Source of the DNA: Catellatospora tritici
GTDB lineage: Bacteria > Actinomycetota > Actinomycetes > Mycobacteriales > Micromonosporaceae
NCBI RefSeq assembly: GCF_019083965.1
Contig: NZ_JAHRCY010000030.1
Coordinates: 1 to 64,000, forward strand
Length of the DNA stretch: 64,000 nucleotides
Direction of reading: 5' to 3'
This document shows, in pieces, positions 24,897 to 33,158 of this stretch (its first letter is position 1; each line of letters begins with the position of its first letter). Under the pieces are notes generated by a model. The model was given only the letters and a program-made list of their open reading frames with translations, ran no database searches and was not told the origin of the DNA. The position numbers were made by a program, and so were the translations under genes.

Positions 24897-25886
24897 ATGC
24901 TCATGCGCGTGCGGCCTGCCCGGACCAGCATGGGATCCATGGATGGGCTCTACATCGGATCCTTCACCCACGTTCTGGGCGCACGGAAGCGGCACCTGTG
25001 CGAGTCGGCTGAGGAGGGACTGCTCCAGTCCGCTCCGGAGGACCTGGCGGCGGCCGGATTCCAGTGGCACCACGTGTGCGAACCGGACGACACCGCGTAC
25101 GACCTGGCACGCGCGGCGGTCGCGGAGATCGCCGACCGCGGCGACCTCACCGACGTCGACGCGATCGTGTACGCCACGTGCCTGCCCGCCGGCGAGACCG
25201 GCACCGGTCCCATCCGCGACGTCAAGGACCTGATGGACTTCCCGGCCGGGCGGCTGCAGGCCGAGTTCGGCCTGTCCCGGGCGATCGTGGTCGGGTTGCA
25301 TCAGCAGGCCTGCACCGGCGTGCTCGGAGCGTTGCGGGTGGCGGGTGCGCTGCTCACGACCGAGCCGGGCTGGCGTCGGGTGCTGTGTGTGACCGCCGAT
25401 CGGTTTCCCGTCGGCGCCTGGCGCGAGCAGGCGTACAACCTGATCTCGGACGGGGCGGCGGCCTGCGTGGTCGGGCGGGACCCGGACGTGTGCCGCCTGC
25501 TGACCGTGCACCAGATCACCAACGGCGGCCTGGGCCGGGCGGGCGACGACGAGACCGTCGGGACGTACTTCGCCTACACGCACCGGCTGGTCCGGGAGAC
25601 CGCGGCGCGCGTCGGGCTGACCCCGGCCGAACTGGACTGGGTGGTCACCCAGAACACGCACGAGAAGGCCTGGCGGATCCTCGCCCGACTGCTGGACCTC
25701 GACCATGCCCGGGTCTGGGCCCCGACGCTGGCCGACGTCGGGCACGTCATCTCCGCCGACGTCGTCGTCAACCTGTCGGCGCTGCTCGACTCGGGGCAGG
25801 CACGGCCCGGACAGCGGATCGCGCTGCCGATGGCCGGGTTCGGGCTCAACTGGCAGTGCGCGGTGCTGGAGGTGGTCGGGCGATGA
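24897..25886 (+). CDS. KASIII-like (FabH-related) thiolase-fold enzyme
   Basis: A 329-residue protein of the 3-oxoacyl-ACP synthase III fold. The active-site Cys is in HQQACTGVLGA. The positions of the catalytic His and Asn look altered: the HQAN-like region reads TQNTHEKAW and the GNT region reads VGHVISAD. It may therefore be an acyltransferase or a diverged condensing enzyme, not a housekeeping FabH. Start is uncertain among ATGs at 24897, 24930 and 24939; MDGLYIGSFTH fits the fold best. It is the first gene of a seven-gene coupled operon; its stop overlaps the next ATG. Confidence 0.78.
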   Translation: MLMRVRPARTSMGSMDGLYIGSFTHVLGARKRHLCESAEEGLLQSAPEDLAAAGFQWHHVCEPDDTAYDLARAAVAEIADRGDLTDVDAIVYATCLPAGETGTGPIRDVKDLMDFPAGRLQAEFGLSRAIVVGLHQQACTGVLGALRVAGALLTTEPGWRRVLCVTADRFPVGAWREQAYNLISDGAAACVVGRDPDVCRLLTVHQITNGGLGRAGDDETVGTYFAYTHRLVRETAARVGLTPAELDWVVTQNTHEKAWRILARLLDLDHARVWAPTLADVGHVISADVVVNLSALLDSGQARPGQRIALPMAGFGLNWQCAVLEVVGR

Positions 25887-26764
25887 GCGGGCTGGCGACC
25901 GCGCTGGCGCAGGTGTCGCAGACCGCCGACCGGCTGAGCCGGCTGTCGGTCGGGGCGTACCAGAACCCGTACACCCTGGTCGACTGGCCGTCGGCGGTGG
26001 ACCCCGAGCAGGACTGGTTCAGCACCCCGGAGTACGTGAGCCTCCACGGCACGCCGGTCTGGGCGGAGCTGGACGACCTGGCCCGCCGCCGGGTCGCGTT
26101 CCACGAGGCGGCCGGTTTCTACAGCCTCAACATCCACGGGGAGAAGGCGCTGATACAGGGGCTGGCCGCGCGGCTCTACCGCGGCGACCTGGCCGGTTCG
26201 GCCGGCTACCTGCACCACTTCCTGGACGAGGAGAACAAGCACAGCGTCTATTTCGGCGGGTTCTGCACCCGGTACGCGCGGGTCTACCGCAGCCGTCAGG
26301 CGTCGTTCGGGTCAGACCGGCCGCGCGACGTCGACGACTTCCTGTTCTTCGCCAAGACGCTGATCTTCGAGGAGATCGTGGACCACTACAACCGGGTCCA
26401 GGCCCGCGACGGGCGGCTGCATCCCCTGGCCCGCTTCATCAACGACAACCACCACCGCGAGGAGACCCGGCACCTGGTGTTCGGCCGCCACCTCGTGACG
26501 GCGCTCTGGCGGGCCACGGACTGGGATCAGTCCACCGTCGCCGAGATCCGCGCCGACCTCAGCCGGTTCGTGACCGCGACCTGGCGCGAGTTCTACCATC
26601 CCGACGTCTACGCCGACGCCGGGCTCGACCAGCCGTGGGAGTTGGCGGAGGCGGCCTGGTCGGCGCCCGCCCAGCGAACCCACCGGCGCCGGGTCTCGGC
26701 GAGCTGCCTGCGTTTCCTGGCGGCGGCGGGCGTCCTCACCGAGGAGCCGACCGATGCGTTCTGA
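25883..26764 (+). CDS. AurF-like diiron oxygenase
   Basis: A 293-residue helical protein with the Glu/His pattern of AurF-type diiron N-oxygenases: HGEKAL, DEENKH, FEEIVDHYN, and NHHREETRHLVFGRH. These supply enough Glu and His ligands for two irons. AurF enzymes oxidise amines to hydroxylamine, nitroso or nitro groups; CmlI-type relatives act on carrier-bound substrates. The ATG at 25883 overlaps the previous TGA (ATGA). The adjacent carrier protein suggests a tethered substrate; that is inference. Confidence 0.82.
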   Translation: MSGLATALAQVSQTADRLSRLSVGAYQNPYTLVDWPSAVDPEQDWFSTPEYVSLHGTPVWAELDDLARRRVAFHEAAGFYSLNIHGEKALIQGLAARLYRGDLAGSAGYLHHFLDEENKHSVYFGGFCTRYARVYRSRQASFGSDRPRDVDDFLFFAKTLIFEEIVDHYNRVQARDGRLHPLARFINDNHHREETRHLVFGRHLVTALWRATDWDQSTVAEIRADLSRFVTATWREFYHPDVYADAGLDQPWELAEAAWSAPAQRTHRRRVSASCLRFLAAAGVLTEEPTDAF

Positions 26765-26996
26765 CACCGAGATCCGCGCGGAGCTGCGAATGTTCGTGCG
26801 ACGGTACGCCGGAGACGTCGCCATCACCGATGAGACGCCGCTGTTCACGCTGCGCGTCCTGCGTTCGGTGCACCTGCCTGAGCTGATCATCCTGCTGGAG
26901 CGGCTGCGCGGCGCGCCCATCGACGTGGAGCAGCTGCGGATGGGCGACTTCGACGGCATCGACGCCATGCTGGCGCGCTTCGGGAGGCAGCCGTGA
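26754..26996 (+). CDS. Acyl-carrier-protein-like protein with atypical attachment motif
   Basis: An 80-residue acidic helical protein of ACP length and layout (helix, DETPLF loop, helix LPELIILLERLRG, then IDVEQL and a final helix). The usual D-S-L at the phosphopantetheine serine reads R-S-V (VLRSVHL): the Ser remains but the Asp is replaced by Arg. It overlaps the diiron oxygenase gene by 11 nt and has GAGGAG seven bases before its ATG. The next gene overlaps its stop and encodes a probable ligase for this carrier. Confidence 0.78.
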   Translation: MRSDTEIRAELRMFVRRYAGDVAITDETPLFTLRVLRSVHLPELIILLERLRGAPIDVEQLRMGDFDGIDAMLARFGRQP

Positions 26997-27874
26997 ACGC
27001 CTGGACGGACCTGGCCCGGATCGGGCTGCGCTGGGACCCCTGCGGCCAGGCCGGACTGACCGGGCCACTGCTGGCGCTCGCGGACGACTGCGACCGCGCC
27101 TTTCGACGCCTCGCGAGCCGGTGGCGTTCGCGGGAGGAGGCGTACGCGATGACGCTGCCCGCCTCGTCCCTCGCCGGGCACCTGCGGTCCTTCCCACACC
27201 AGGTCACCTTCGCGATGGCGCTCGATCCCGCCGACGCCAACCTCGGCGAGTTCGCCGACGGACCAGTGGTGGATCGGTCCGGGGCGGTCGCGTTGACCCG
27301 CACGGCCCCGGTGACCGCCGTGCTGACCCCGGCGGCCTGCTACCACGTCTACGACGCGCACCAGGGGGAGCGGTTGCCCGCAGCCGACTACGTGACCACG
27401 CGCAACACCTGCTTCCGGCGGGAGCCGGAGTACGAGCCGCTGCGCCGCCAGTGGGCCTTCGCCATGCGGGAGATCGTGTGCCTCGGTACGGCCGAGGAGA
27501 CCGCGTCATTCCTGGCCGAGGCCCGCGCGGCGGTGGACCGTTTCGCCCTGCTGATCGACCTGCCGGTGGACTGGACCCCGGCGACCGACCCGTTCTTCCG
27601 GCCCGAGCGCCACCCCGGTCACCTCCTGCAGCGCGTCCAGCCGGTCAAACACGAGGCGACCTACGGCGGCACGCTGGCCCTCGGGTCGGCCAACCTGCAC
27701 CACGACCACTTCGGGTCGGCGTTCGGCATCACCCGCGAGGGCGCCCCGGCCACCACCGCCTGCGTCGCCTTCGGCCTCGAGCGATGGCTGTACGCGCTGG
27801 TCGACCGGCACGGCCCGAAGCCCTGCGGCTGGCCGGACCTGCTCGCCGCGGCCGGACAGGCGGTGGCCGGATGA
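26993..27874 (+). CDS. Amino acid:[carrier protein] ligase (SerRS-like class II fold)
   Basis: A 293-residue class-II aminoacyl-tRNA synthetase-like protein lacking any tRNA-binding arm. Motif 2 is RNTCFRREPEYEPLRRQWAF and motif 3 ACVAFGLERWLYAL. Cys116, Glu160 and Cys257 match the zinc-binding Cys-Glu-Cys set of the amino acid:carrier-protein ligases described from Bradyrhizobium, with similar spacing. Those enzymes load small amino acids on the phosphopantetheine of a dedicated carrier. The carrier gene is directly upstream and overlaps by 4 nt (ATGA-type), strong support for the pairing. Confidence 0.8.
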   Translation: MNAWTDLARIGLRWDPCGQAGLTGPLLALADDCDRAFRRLASRWRSREEAYAMTLPASSLAGHLRSFPHQVTFAMALDPADANLGEFADGPVVDRSGAVALTRTAPVTAVLTPAACYHVYDAHQGERLPAADYVTTRNTCFRREPEYEPLRRQWAFAMREIVCLGTAEETASFLAEARAAVDRFALLIDLPVDWTPATDPFFRPERHPGHLLQRVQPVKHEATYGGTLALGSANLHHDHFGSAFGITREGAPATTACVAFGLERWLYALVDRHGPKPCGWPDLLAAAGQAVAG

Positions 27875-28914
27875 CCACACTGATCACCGGCGCGGACGGC
27901 TACCTCGGGCAGCGGATCACGGCCGCGCTCGACGGCGAGGACCTGATCCTGGCGGTGCGCTGCGCCGACGAAACGGAACTCGCCCGCAAGCGGGCCCGGC
28001 TGGCCCGCATCACCGACGCCCCCGTCGTGCCGGTCGACCTGCGCGAGGCCGACCCGTTCGCACACCTGGACCCCCGGCGGATCACCCGGATCATCCACGC
28101 CGCCGCCGTCATCCGCTTCGACGTCAGCCGCGACACCGCCGACCAGGTGAACGTGGCCGGGACGGCCCGCCTACGCGAGTTCGCGCAACGCTGCGACCGG
28201 CTGGACCGGCTGATGCTGCTGTCCACGCTCTACAGCGCGGGCCGACGTCGCGGCGAGGTCCACGAGATCCGCCACGACGACACCGGCTTCGTCAACCACT
28301 ACGAATGGTCGAAGTGGCTGGCGGAGGAGTGTCTGCTCGAGGCGCCGGGACTGCCGGTGACGGTGGCACGCCTGCCGACGGTGATCGCCGAGGACACGGC
28401 CGGGGCCGTCGGCCAGTACAACGCGTTCCACCACACGATCCGGCTCTACCACTGCGGGCTGCTGACGTTGCTGCCAGGCGACCCGGCGACGCCCCTGAGC
28501 CTGGCCACGGCGGAGTTCACCGTCAACGCCGTGACGGCGCTGCTCGCCGCGTCGCCGGGGATCTACCAGGTCTGCTCCGGCCCGGTGACGCTCGGCAGCG
28601 CGATCGACACCGCCTTCGCGGTCTTCGAGCGGGATCCGGGCTTTCGCCGGCGAATGCTGCCCCGCCCGATCCCCTGCGACCGGGACAGTTTCCACGACAT
28701 GGCGCAGGCCGCCCGGCGGCTGCGCGGCGGCTCGCTACAGCCGGCGCTCGCCTCCGTCGCGCCGTTCGCCGAACAGCTCTACCTACCCAAACACTTCCGG
28801 ACCGACCGGCTGCGGGCGGCTTGGCACGGCTATCAGGCGCAGGACGCCACGGCGTTGGTCGAGGCGGCGTGCGCCGACCTGATCGAGAGGAGCTTCCGTG
28901 TCACAGCGGACTGA
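27871..28914 (+). CDS. Extended SDR, thioester-reductase-like
   Basis: A 347-residue NAD(P)-dependent SDR. The Rossmann motif is LITGADGYLGQ and the catalytic YxxxK lies in HYEWSKWLAEE, with LSTLYSAG before it. The sequence is closer to the NAD_binding_4 group (reductase domains of carboxylic acid reductases and NRPS release modules) than to sugar epimerases. In this operon it could release a carrier-bound amino acid as aldehyde or alcohol. The ATG overlaps the previous TGA. Confidence 0.8.
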   Translation: MTTLITGADGYLGQRITAALDGEDLILAVRCADETELARKRARLARITDAPVVPVDLREADPFAHLDPRRITRIIHAAAVIRFDVSRDTADQVNVAGTARLREFAQRCDRLDRLMLLSTLYSAGRRRGEVHEIRHDDTGFVNHYEWSKWLAEECLLEAPGLPVTVARLPTVIAEDTAGAVGQYNAFHHTIRLYHCGLLTLLPGDPATPLSLATAEFTVNAVTALLAASPGIYQVCSGPVTLGSAIDTAFAVFERDPGFRRRMLPRPIPCDRDSFHDMAQAARRLRGGSLQPALASVAPFAEQLYLPKHFRTDRLRAAWHGYQAQDATALVEAACADLIERSFRVTAD

Positions 28915-30040
28915 AGTGCCGCGACAGCCCACGGCGCCACCGCGGCCGCAGGCCGTACGGCGCACCGAGCTGTCCGGCGCCGTCGCCGACCGGCTGTACT
29001 TCGCCCAGGTCCGGGAGGATCCGGAGCTGGAGATCGCCGCCTTCGCCGGGCGGTGGGACGGCCCGATCGCCGTGGTGAGCTCGGCCGGTTGTACGGCGCT
29101 TTCGCTGCTCGCCGCGGGTGCGGCCGAGGTCGTCGCCGTCGACGTCAACCGCACCCAGAACCACCTCGTGGAGCTGAAGGCGGCGGCGGTCGCGGAACTG
29201 GCGCCCGGCTCGGCGCTCGGGCTGCTCGGTGGCGTCCCCATGGCACCGGCCGCGCGGCGGCAGGCGTACGAGCGCATCCGGGGCGTGCTCACGCCCGGGG
29301 CGCGCGCGCACTGGGACGCACACGCACCGGCGATCGACTCCGGAGTGTTGCGGGCCGGGGTCACCGAGCGGCTGATGCGCCTGATCGCCCGGTGCCTGCG
29401 GGTGACCCACCGGCGCCGGATCGAGACGCTGCTGACCCTGCCGACACTCGAGCACCAGCGGGAGTTCTACCGCCGGGAGTGGGACACCCTGGGGTGGCGG
29501 CTGCTGTTCCGGGTGTTGTGCAACCGGCTGGTGCTGCGACGCACCTACGACGAGCGGTTCTTCGCCCACGTCGAGGATGCCAGCTACGCCCGGCACTTCC
29601 GCCAGGTCGCCGAGCACACGCTGACCGACCTGGACATCGGCGGCAACTACTTCCTGCGGTACCTGCTGACCGGCCGTTATCCGGAGGGATGCCGTCCGCG
29701 CTATCTGGACGCGGTGGTGCCGGTGGACCGTCTCCGGCTGGTGGACGGCGCGTTCACCGACTTTCTGCGTACCCGGCCGGACCGCAGCATGGCGGGGTTC
29801 GCCCTGTCCAACATCTGCGAGTGGCTGACCGCTGCCGAGATCGACGAGCTGTTCGCCGAGATCGTCCGCACCGCCCGGCCGGGGGCCCGGCTGGTCTTCC
29901 GCAACTTCGTGGGCTGGACCGAGGTGCCGCCGCGCTGGCGCGACGCCGTCCGTGAGGACCGGGCGCGGGGCGAGGAGCTGATGCGCACCGATCGCAGCCT
30001 GTGCCAGCGGCGCTTCGCGCTCTGCGAGGTGACGCCATGA
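28898..30040 (+). CDS. DUF3419 (BtaA-like) 3-amino-3-carboxypropyl transferase candidate
   Basis: A 380-residue protein of the DUF3419/BtaA family. Family blocks: LSGAVADRLYFAQVREDPEL, VVSSAGCTALSLLAAGA, VVAVDVNRTQNHLVELK, and late SNICEWLTAAEI with a methyltransferase-like fold. BtaA moves the 3-amino-3-carboxypropyl group of SAM to diacylglycerol for betaine lipids. No BtaB methyltransferase is in the operon, so the acceptor may be different. GTG start with GAGAGGAG upstream; 17-nt overlap with the SDR gene. Confidence 0.78.
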   Translation: MSQRTEVPRQPTAPPRPQAVRRTELSGAVADRLYFAQVREDPELEIAAFAGRWDGPIAVVSSAGCTALSLLAAGAAEVVAVDVNRTQNHLVELKAAAVAELAPGSALGLLGGVPMAPAARRQAYERIRGVLTPGARAHWDAHAPAIDSGVLRAGVTERLMRLIARCLRVTHRRRIETLLTLPTLEHQREFYRREWDTLGWRLLFRVLCNRLVLRRTYDERFFAHVEDASYARHFRQVAEHTLTDLDIGGNYFLRYLLTGRYPEGCRPRYLDAVVPVDRLRLVDGAFTDFLRTRPDRSMAGFALSNICEWLTAAEIDELFAEIVRTARPGARLVFRNFVGWTEVPPRWRDAVREDRARGEELMRTDRSLCQRRFALCEVTP

Positions 30041-31077
30041 GAGTCCGCGACGCCCGGCCCGAGGACAACGCGGCGCTGGTCGCCCTGGCGACCCTGGGCG
30101 CGATGGCGGGCGACCTGTCGCTGTGCGTCGACCGGCGGCCCGACTTCTTCGCGCTCAACCGGATCGCCGGGGACGCCTGGCGGGTCGGGGTCGTCGACGG
30201 CGACGACGGCCCGATCGCCTGCGTCGCGGTCGCCCGCCGACCATCCTTCCTCGACGGCCGCCCGGATCTGCTCGGCTACGTCGGCGACCTCAAGGTGCAT
30301 CCGGCGTACCGGCGGCGCGGGGTCGCCCGCGTGCTGGCGCAGTGGGCGCGCACCACCGCCCGGGAGCTGGTCGGCCCGAACGCACCGCTGATCGCCACCG
30401 TCCTGACCGGCAACAACGCTGTCGAGATGCTGCGGCAGCGGGTCGAACCCGGGATACGCCGACAGGCCACCATCAGATCGCACAGCATCGACCTGCTGAC
30501 CCGTCGGCGTATCCCGCCCACCGACCTCACGGTGGCCGCGGCCGACCACGCGGACGAGCCCGACATGGTCGAGCTGTGGCGCCGCGTCGCCGCGTCCCGC
30601 CAGTTCGCCCCGGTCTGCGAATCGTTCCCGCTCACCCGACCGGGCCTGGAGTACCTGGTGGCCCGGCGCCCCGGCGGCGAGCTCGCCGGGTTCGTCGGCC
30701 TGTGGGATCAGCACGACATCAAGCAGATGCGCGTCACCGGCTACTCGCCCCGGCTGGCGGCGGCCCGGGTCGCCTTCAACGTCGCGGCGCCGCTGTTCGG
30801 GGTGCCCCGACTGCCGCGTACGGGTGGGGAACTGAGCTATCGCACGGTGGTCAACCCGTGCGCGTCCGACCCGGCGACGTTGCGCACCCTGGTCAGGCAC
30901 GCCTGCAACCGGCTGCACGGGCGGCACTCGTTTCTCACCATCGGCCTGGACGTCCGAGATCCGCTGACTCGGGCGCTGTCCGGGCTGCGGGCGCAGCGCA
31001 CCGATGTCGACCTGCTCGCGCTCGGCGCTCCGCCGGACCGGGCCGCGCCGGTGCACTTCGAGATCGCGACGGTGTAG
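30037..31077 (+). CDS. GNAT-family N-acetyltransferase, tandem-domain
   Basis: A 346-residue protein. The N-terminal half is a clear GNAT domain (YVGDLKVHPAYRRRGVARVL, with the acetyl-CoA loop R-R-R-G-V-A), and the C-terminal half looks like a second, diverged GNAT fold. The ATG overlaps the previous TGA (ATGA), making it the last gene of the coupled operon. It could N-acylate the amino product or provide self-protection. Confidence 0.8.
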   Translation: MRVRDARPEDNAALVALATLGAMAGDLSLCVDRRPDFFALNRIAGDAWRVGVVDGDDGPIACVAVARRPSFLDGRPDLLGYVGDLKVHPAYRRRGVARVLAQWARTTARELVGPNAPLIATVLTGNNAVEMLRQRVEPGIRRQATIRSHSIDLLTRRRIPPTDLTVAAADHADEPDMVELWRRVAASRQFAPVCESFPLTRPGLEYLVARRPGGELAGFVGLWDQHDIKQMRVTGYSPRLAAARVAFNVAAPLFGVPRLPRTGGELSYRTVVNPCASDPATLRTLVRHACNRLHGRHSFLTIGLDVRDPLTRALSGLRAQRTDVDLLALGAPPDRAAPVHFEIATV

Positions 31078-31168
31078 GGCTGACGGGACGGCACGCATGC
31101 TGAGCGGCGGGTCGAGGCGTGCGGCTGGGATTTGATCAATAAGCAGCGCTCTGCCCCAGGGCGGTCGA

Positions 31169-31981
31169 TCAGGAGGCCGCGGCGGGCTTCCTGGTGGAAT
31201 CGGCCGTGGCGTGGGTGGGGCGGCGGGTCAGGACCTGGGGGCCGGCATCCGTGATGGCGACCGTGTGTTCGGAGTGGGCGGTACGGGAGCCGTCGGCGGA
31301 ACGGATCGTCCAGCCGTCGGCGTCGAACCTGATTCTGTCGGTGGTACGGCAGAACCAGGGCTCGATGGCGATGGTGAGGCCGGGGACGAGCTTCATGCCG
31401 CGGCGGGCGCGGCCGCTGTTGGCGACGTGCGGGGCCTCGTGCATGGTGCGGCCGATGCCGTGGCCGCCGAACTCGCCGTTGACGGTGTAGCCGTACGAGT
31501 GGGCGACCTCGCCGATCGCGGCGGAGACGTCGCCGAGGCGGCCGCCGGGCTGGGCGGCGGTGATGCCTGCCGCCAGGGCGACCTCGGTGGCCTCGATCAG
31601 CCTGAGGTCGGCCGGGTCGGGGGTGCCGACGATGACGGAGAGCGCGGAGTCGGCGACCCAGCCGTCGATGCCGGCCGCCATGTCGATGCTGAGCAGGTCA
31701 CCGTCGCGCAGCACGTAGTCGCGCGGCAGGCCGTGCAGCACCGCGTCGTTGACCGACAGGCACAGCACGTTGCGAAACGGGCCCCGGCCGAACGAGGGGG
31801 CGTAGTCCCAGTAACAGGATTCGGCGCCGCGCTCCCTGATCCGGCGGCGGGCGTGGTGTTCGAGGTCCATCAGGTTGACGCCGACCGTGGCGATACCGCT
31901 CAGCTCGGCGAGCAGCTCGCCGACGAACTGGCCGGTCACCGCCATCCGGCCGATCTCCTCGGCGGACTTGAGCTCGATCAC
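31169..31981 (-). CDS. map: Type I methionine aminopeptidase
   Basis: A 270-residue MAP. All metal ligands are visible: Asp in LSIDMAAG and VADSAL, His in GEFGGHGIGRTMHEAP, Glu in IAIEPWF and Glu in EHTVAI. The GTG at 31981 is chosen because GGAGAAGGGGG lies just upstream and the sequence then reads IELKSAEEIGRMAVTG as in MAPs; an upstream ATG frame looks non-coding. Removes N-terminal Met from nascent proteins. Being paired with an XRE gene, it is probably an accessory copy. Confidence 0.9.
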   Translation of the reverse strand: MIELKSAEEIGRMAVTGQFVGELLAELSGIATVGVNLMDLEHHARRRIRERGAESCYWDYAPSFGRGPFRNVLCLSVNDAVLHGLPRDYVLRDGDLLSIDMAAGIDGWVADSALSVIVGTPDPADLRLIEATEVALAAGITAAQPGGRLGDVSAAIGEVAHSYGYTVNGEFGGHGIGRTMHEAPHVANSGRARRGMKLVPGLTIAIEPWFCRTTDRIRFDADGWTIRSADGSRTAHSEHTVAITDAGPQVLTRRPTHATADSTRKPAAAS

Positions 31982-32003
31982 GACGACCCCCTTCTCCGTA
32001 TGC

Positions 32004-32054
32004 GGTATTTTTATACCACGCCAGGTCGGGATGCTTCGGGGGTATCCTGCTGTC
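32004..32054. promoter_or_regulatory. Divergent promoter region with AT-rich palindrome between map and XRE gene
   Basis: GGTAT and ATACC arms (32004-32008, 32013-32017) around TTTT form a small palindrome in an otherwise GC-rich sequence, placed in the map promoter zone. On the plus strand TATCCT (32043-32048) ends 6 nt before the ATG of the XRE gene, a leaderless-type -10. The palindrome is a candidate operator for the XRE protein. Confidence 0.45.
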
Positions 32055-32348
32055 ATGGTTCGCCAACCGCTCACCGCCGAACAGATCGCCGCGGGTCAGC
32101 GCCTCGGCGTCGCCCTCAGGGCCGCGCGGGCCGGTCGCAGCCTGGTCGAGGTGGCCCTGGCGGCCGGTATCTCCCCTGAGACGCTGCGCAAGATCGAGGC
32201 GGGCCGTCTGCCCGCACCGGCGTTCGGCACGGTGGTCTGCCTCAGCCAGGCCCTCGACGTGCCCCTCGGTGACCTGGCCGCCGTCTGGCTGGCCGAGATG
32301 CCCGTCCGTCAGGCGTCCTGGCGACCGGCCGCTCCGGTGCTCCAGTAA
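32055..32348 (+). CDS. XRE-type helix-turn-helix regulator
   Basis: A 97-residue single-domain regulator: the HTH reads LRAARAGRSLVEVALAAGIS, then PETLRKIEAGRLPAPAF, as in Xre/Cro proteins. It is transcribed divergently from map, with 73 bp between the two starts. The close pairing suggests it controls map and itself. No Shine-Dalgarno; a TANNNT box 6 nt before ATG points to a leaderless mRNA. Confidence 0.85.
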   Translation: MVRQPLTAEQIAAGQRLGVALRAARAGRSLVEVALAAGISPETLRKIEAGRLPAPAFGTVVCLSQALDVPLGDLAAVWLAEMPVRQASWRPAAPVLQ

Positions 32349-32490
32349 AAACACAGGTCAGCACCGTTCGAGTGCCGCGCGTCGGTCGTGGCCCGCAGGC
32401 GGGATCATGCCCGCTGGGCGAGGGGCCGCCGCACCAGCGGAGCCGCGCGAGACCACGCTGACGCCCCGTTCGCGGGCGCCCCCCGGTTCG

Positions 32491-32766
32491 TCAGGCGACG
32501 CCGGCGGCACGGACCAGCCACCTGCCGGTCCGTGGCTGGCAGGTCGCTGATCTGCACTGGCAGGGGCGTGGACGACGAGCCCGATGGGGCGATCGCCGGG
32601 CGCCGACGGAGTCCGAAATGATCCGAGTGCCTTCGTCGTCGTACCGCAGCGGCGTGGGGTCCACGACGTGTGTCTGCGGCAACGCGCGGGCGGCGAGCCA
32701 GCAGCGTAGCGCCACCGCCAGCACGAAGGCAGCCAACGCGACACGGGCGATCATGTCGTCGGTCAT
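32491..32766 (-). CDS. Small membrane protein, hypothetical
   Basis: A 91-residue ORF with GGAGG eight bases before its ATG. It starts MTDDMIARVALAAFVLAVAL, one transmembrane helix, then a polar segment. The last third is Arg/Cys rich and less protein-like, so the 3' end may have been shifted by mutation. No family recognised. Confidence 0.4.
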   Translation of the reverse strand: MTDDMIARVALAAFVLAVALRCWLAARALPQTHVVDPTPLRYDDEGTRIISDSVGARRSPHRARRPRPCQCRSATCQPRTGRWLVRAAGVA

Positions 32767-32934
32767 CGCCGGTCCTCCAGTCCGTGTTTGCCATCGTGGA
32801 TGTCCACGTTGCGTCGACCGCAAACCCGCGAGCACCACACGACAGCAGCCCGAGCGTTCCGGCGCTGCCGGGGTCACCGCGATGGTTCCGACCGGGCGAG
32901 CGGCATCGACTCCTCAACAGCGCAGGAGAACCTC

Positions 32935-33102
32935 ATGACGGCGTACGAGCAGCGGTCGACACCGGAGCTGGTCGAGCGGCGTCGGCCACCGATGTCCGCG
33001 GCGACCTGCGCCACCGCCCCGCGCCCACGGCGCGAGGCACCCCTCCCCGTGCGCCGGCTCGGCCGACCCGCTGACCTGGCCGCTGTCGACGTCGGCCGGT
33101 AG
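32935..33102 (+). CDS. Possible 55-residue small protein
   Basis: ORF opening MTAYEQRSTPELVERRRPP after AGGAGA at good distance. Rich in Arg, Pro and Ala with no recognised motif. Its stop lies in the loop of a strong terminator hairpin whose left arm is coding, which is unusual and lowers confidence. The rest of 32349-33158 holds no other convincing gene. Confidence 0.3.
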   Translation: MTAYEQRSTPELVERRRPPMSAATCATAPRPRREAPLPVRRLGRPADLAAVDVGR

Positions 33103-33126
33103 GGAGGCGGCCGACGTCGACAGCGG
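33080..33126. terminator. 18-bp stem bidirectional terminator
   Basis: The arm at 33080-33097 pairs perfectly with 33109-33126 (core GTCGACGTCGGCC against GGCCGACGTCGAC) around an 11-nt loop. It lies 33 bp beyond the end of the galactanase gene on the minus strand. Confidence 0.75.
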
Positions 33127-33158
33127 GAGCGGGCATTTCCTTCAGACCTGTGGCAGGG

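Noticed and set aside
28898..30040. Betaine lipid synthesis (BtaA/BtaB) as complete explanation of the operon
   Set aside because: No BtaB-like N-methyltransferase is present and the carrier, ligase and N-oxygenase are not part of betaine lipid synthesis.
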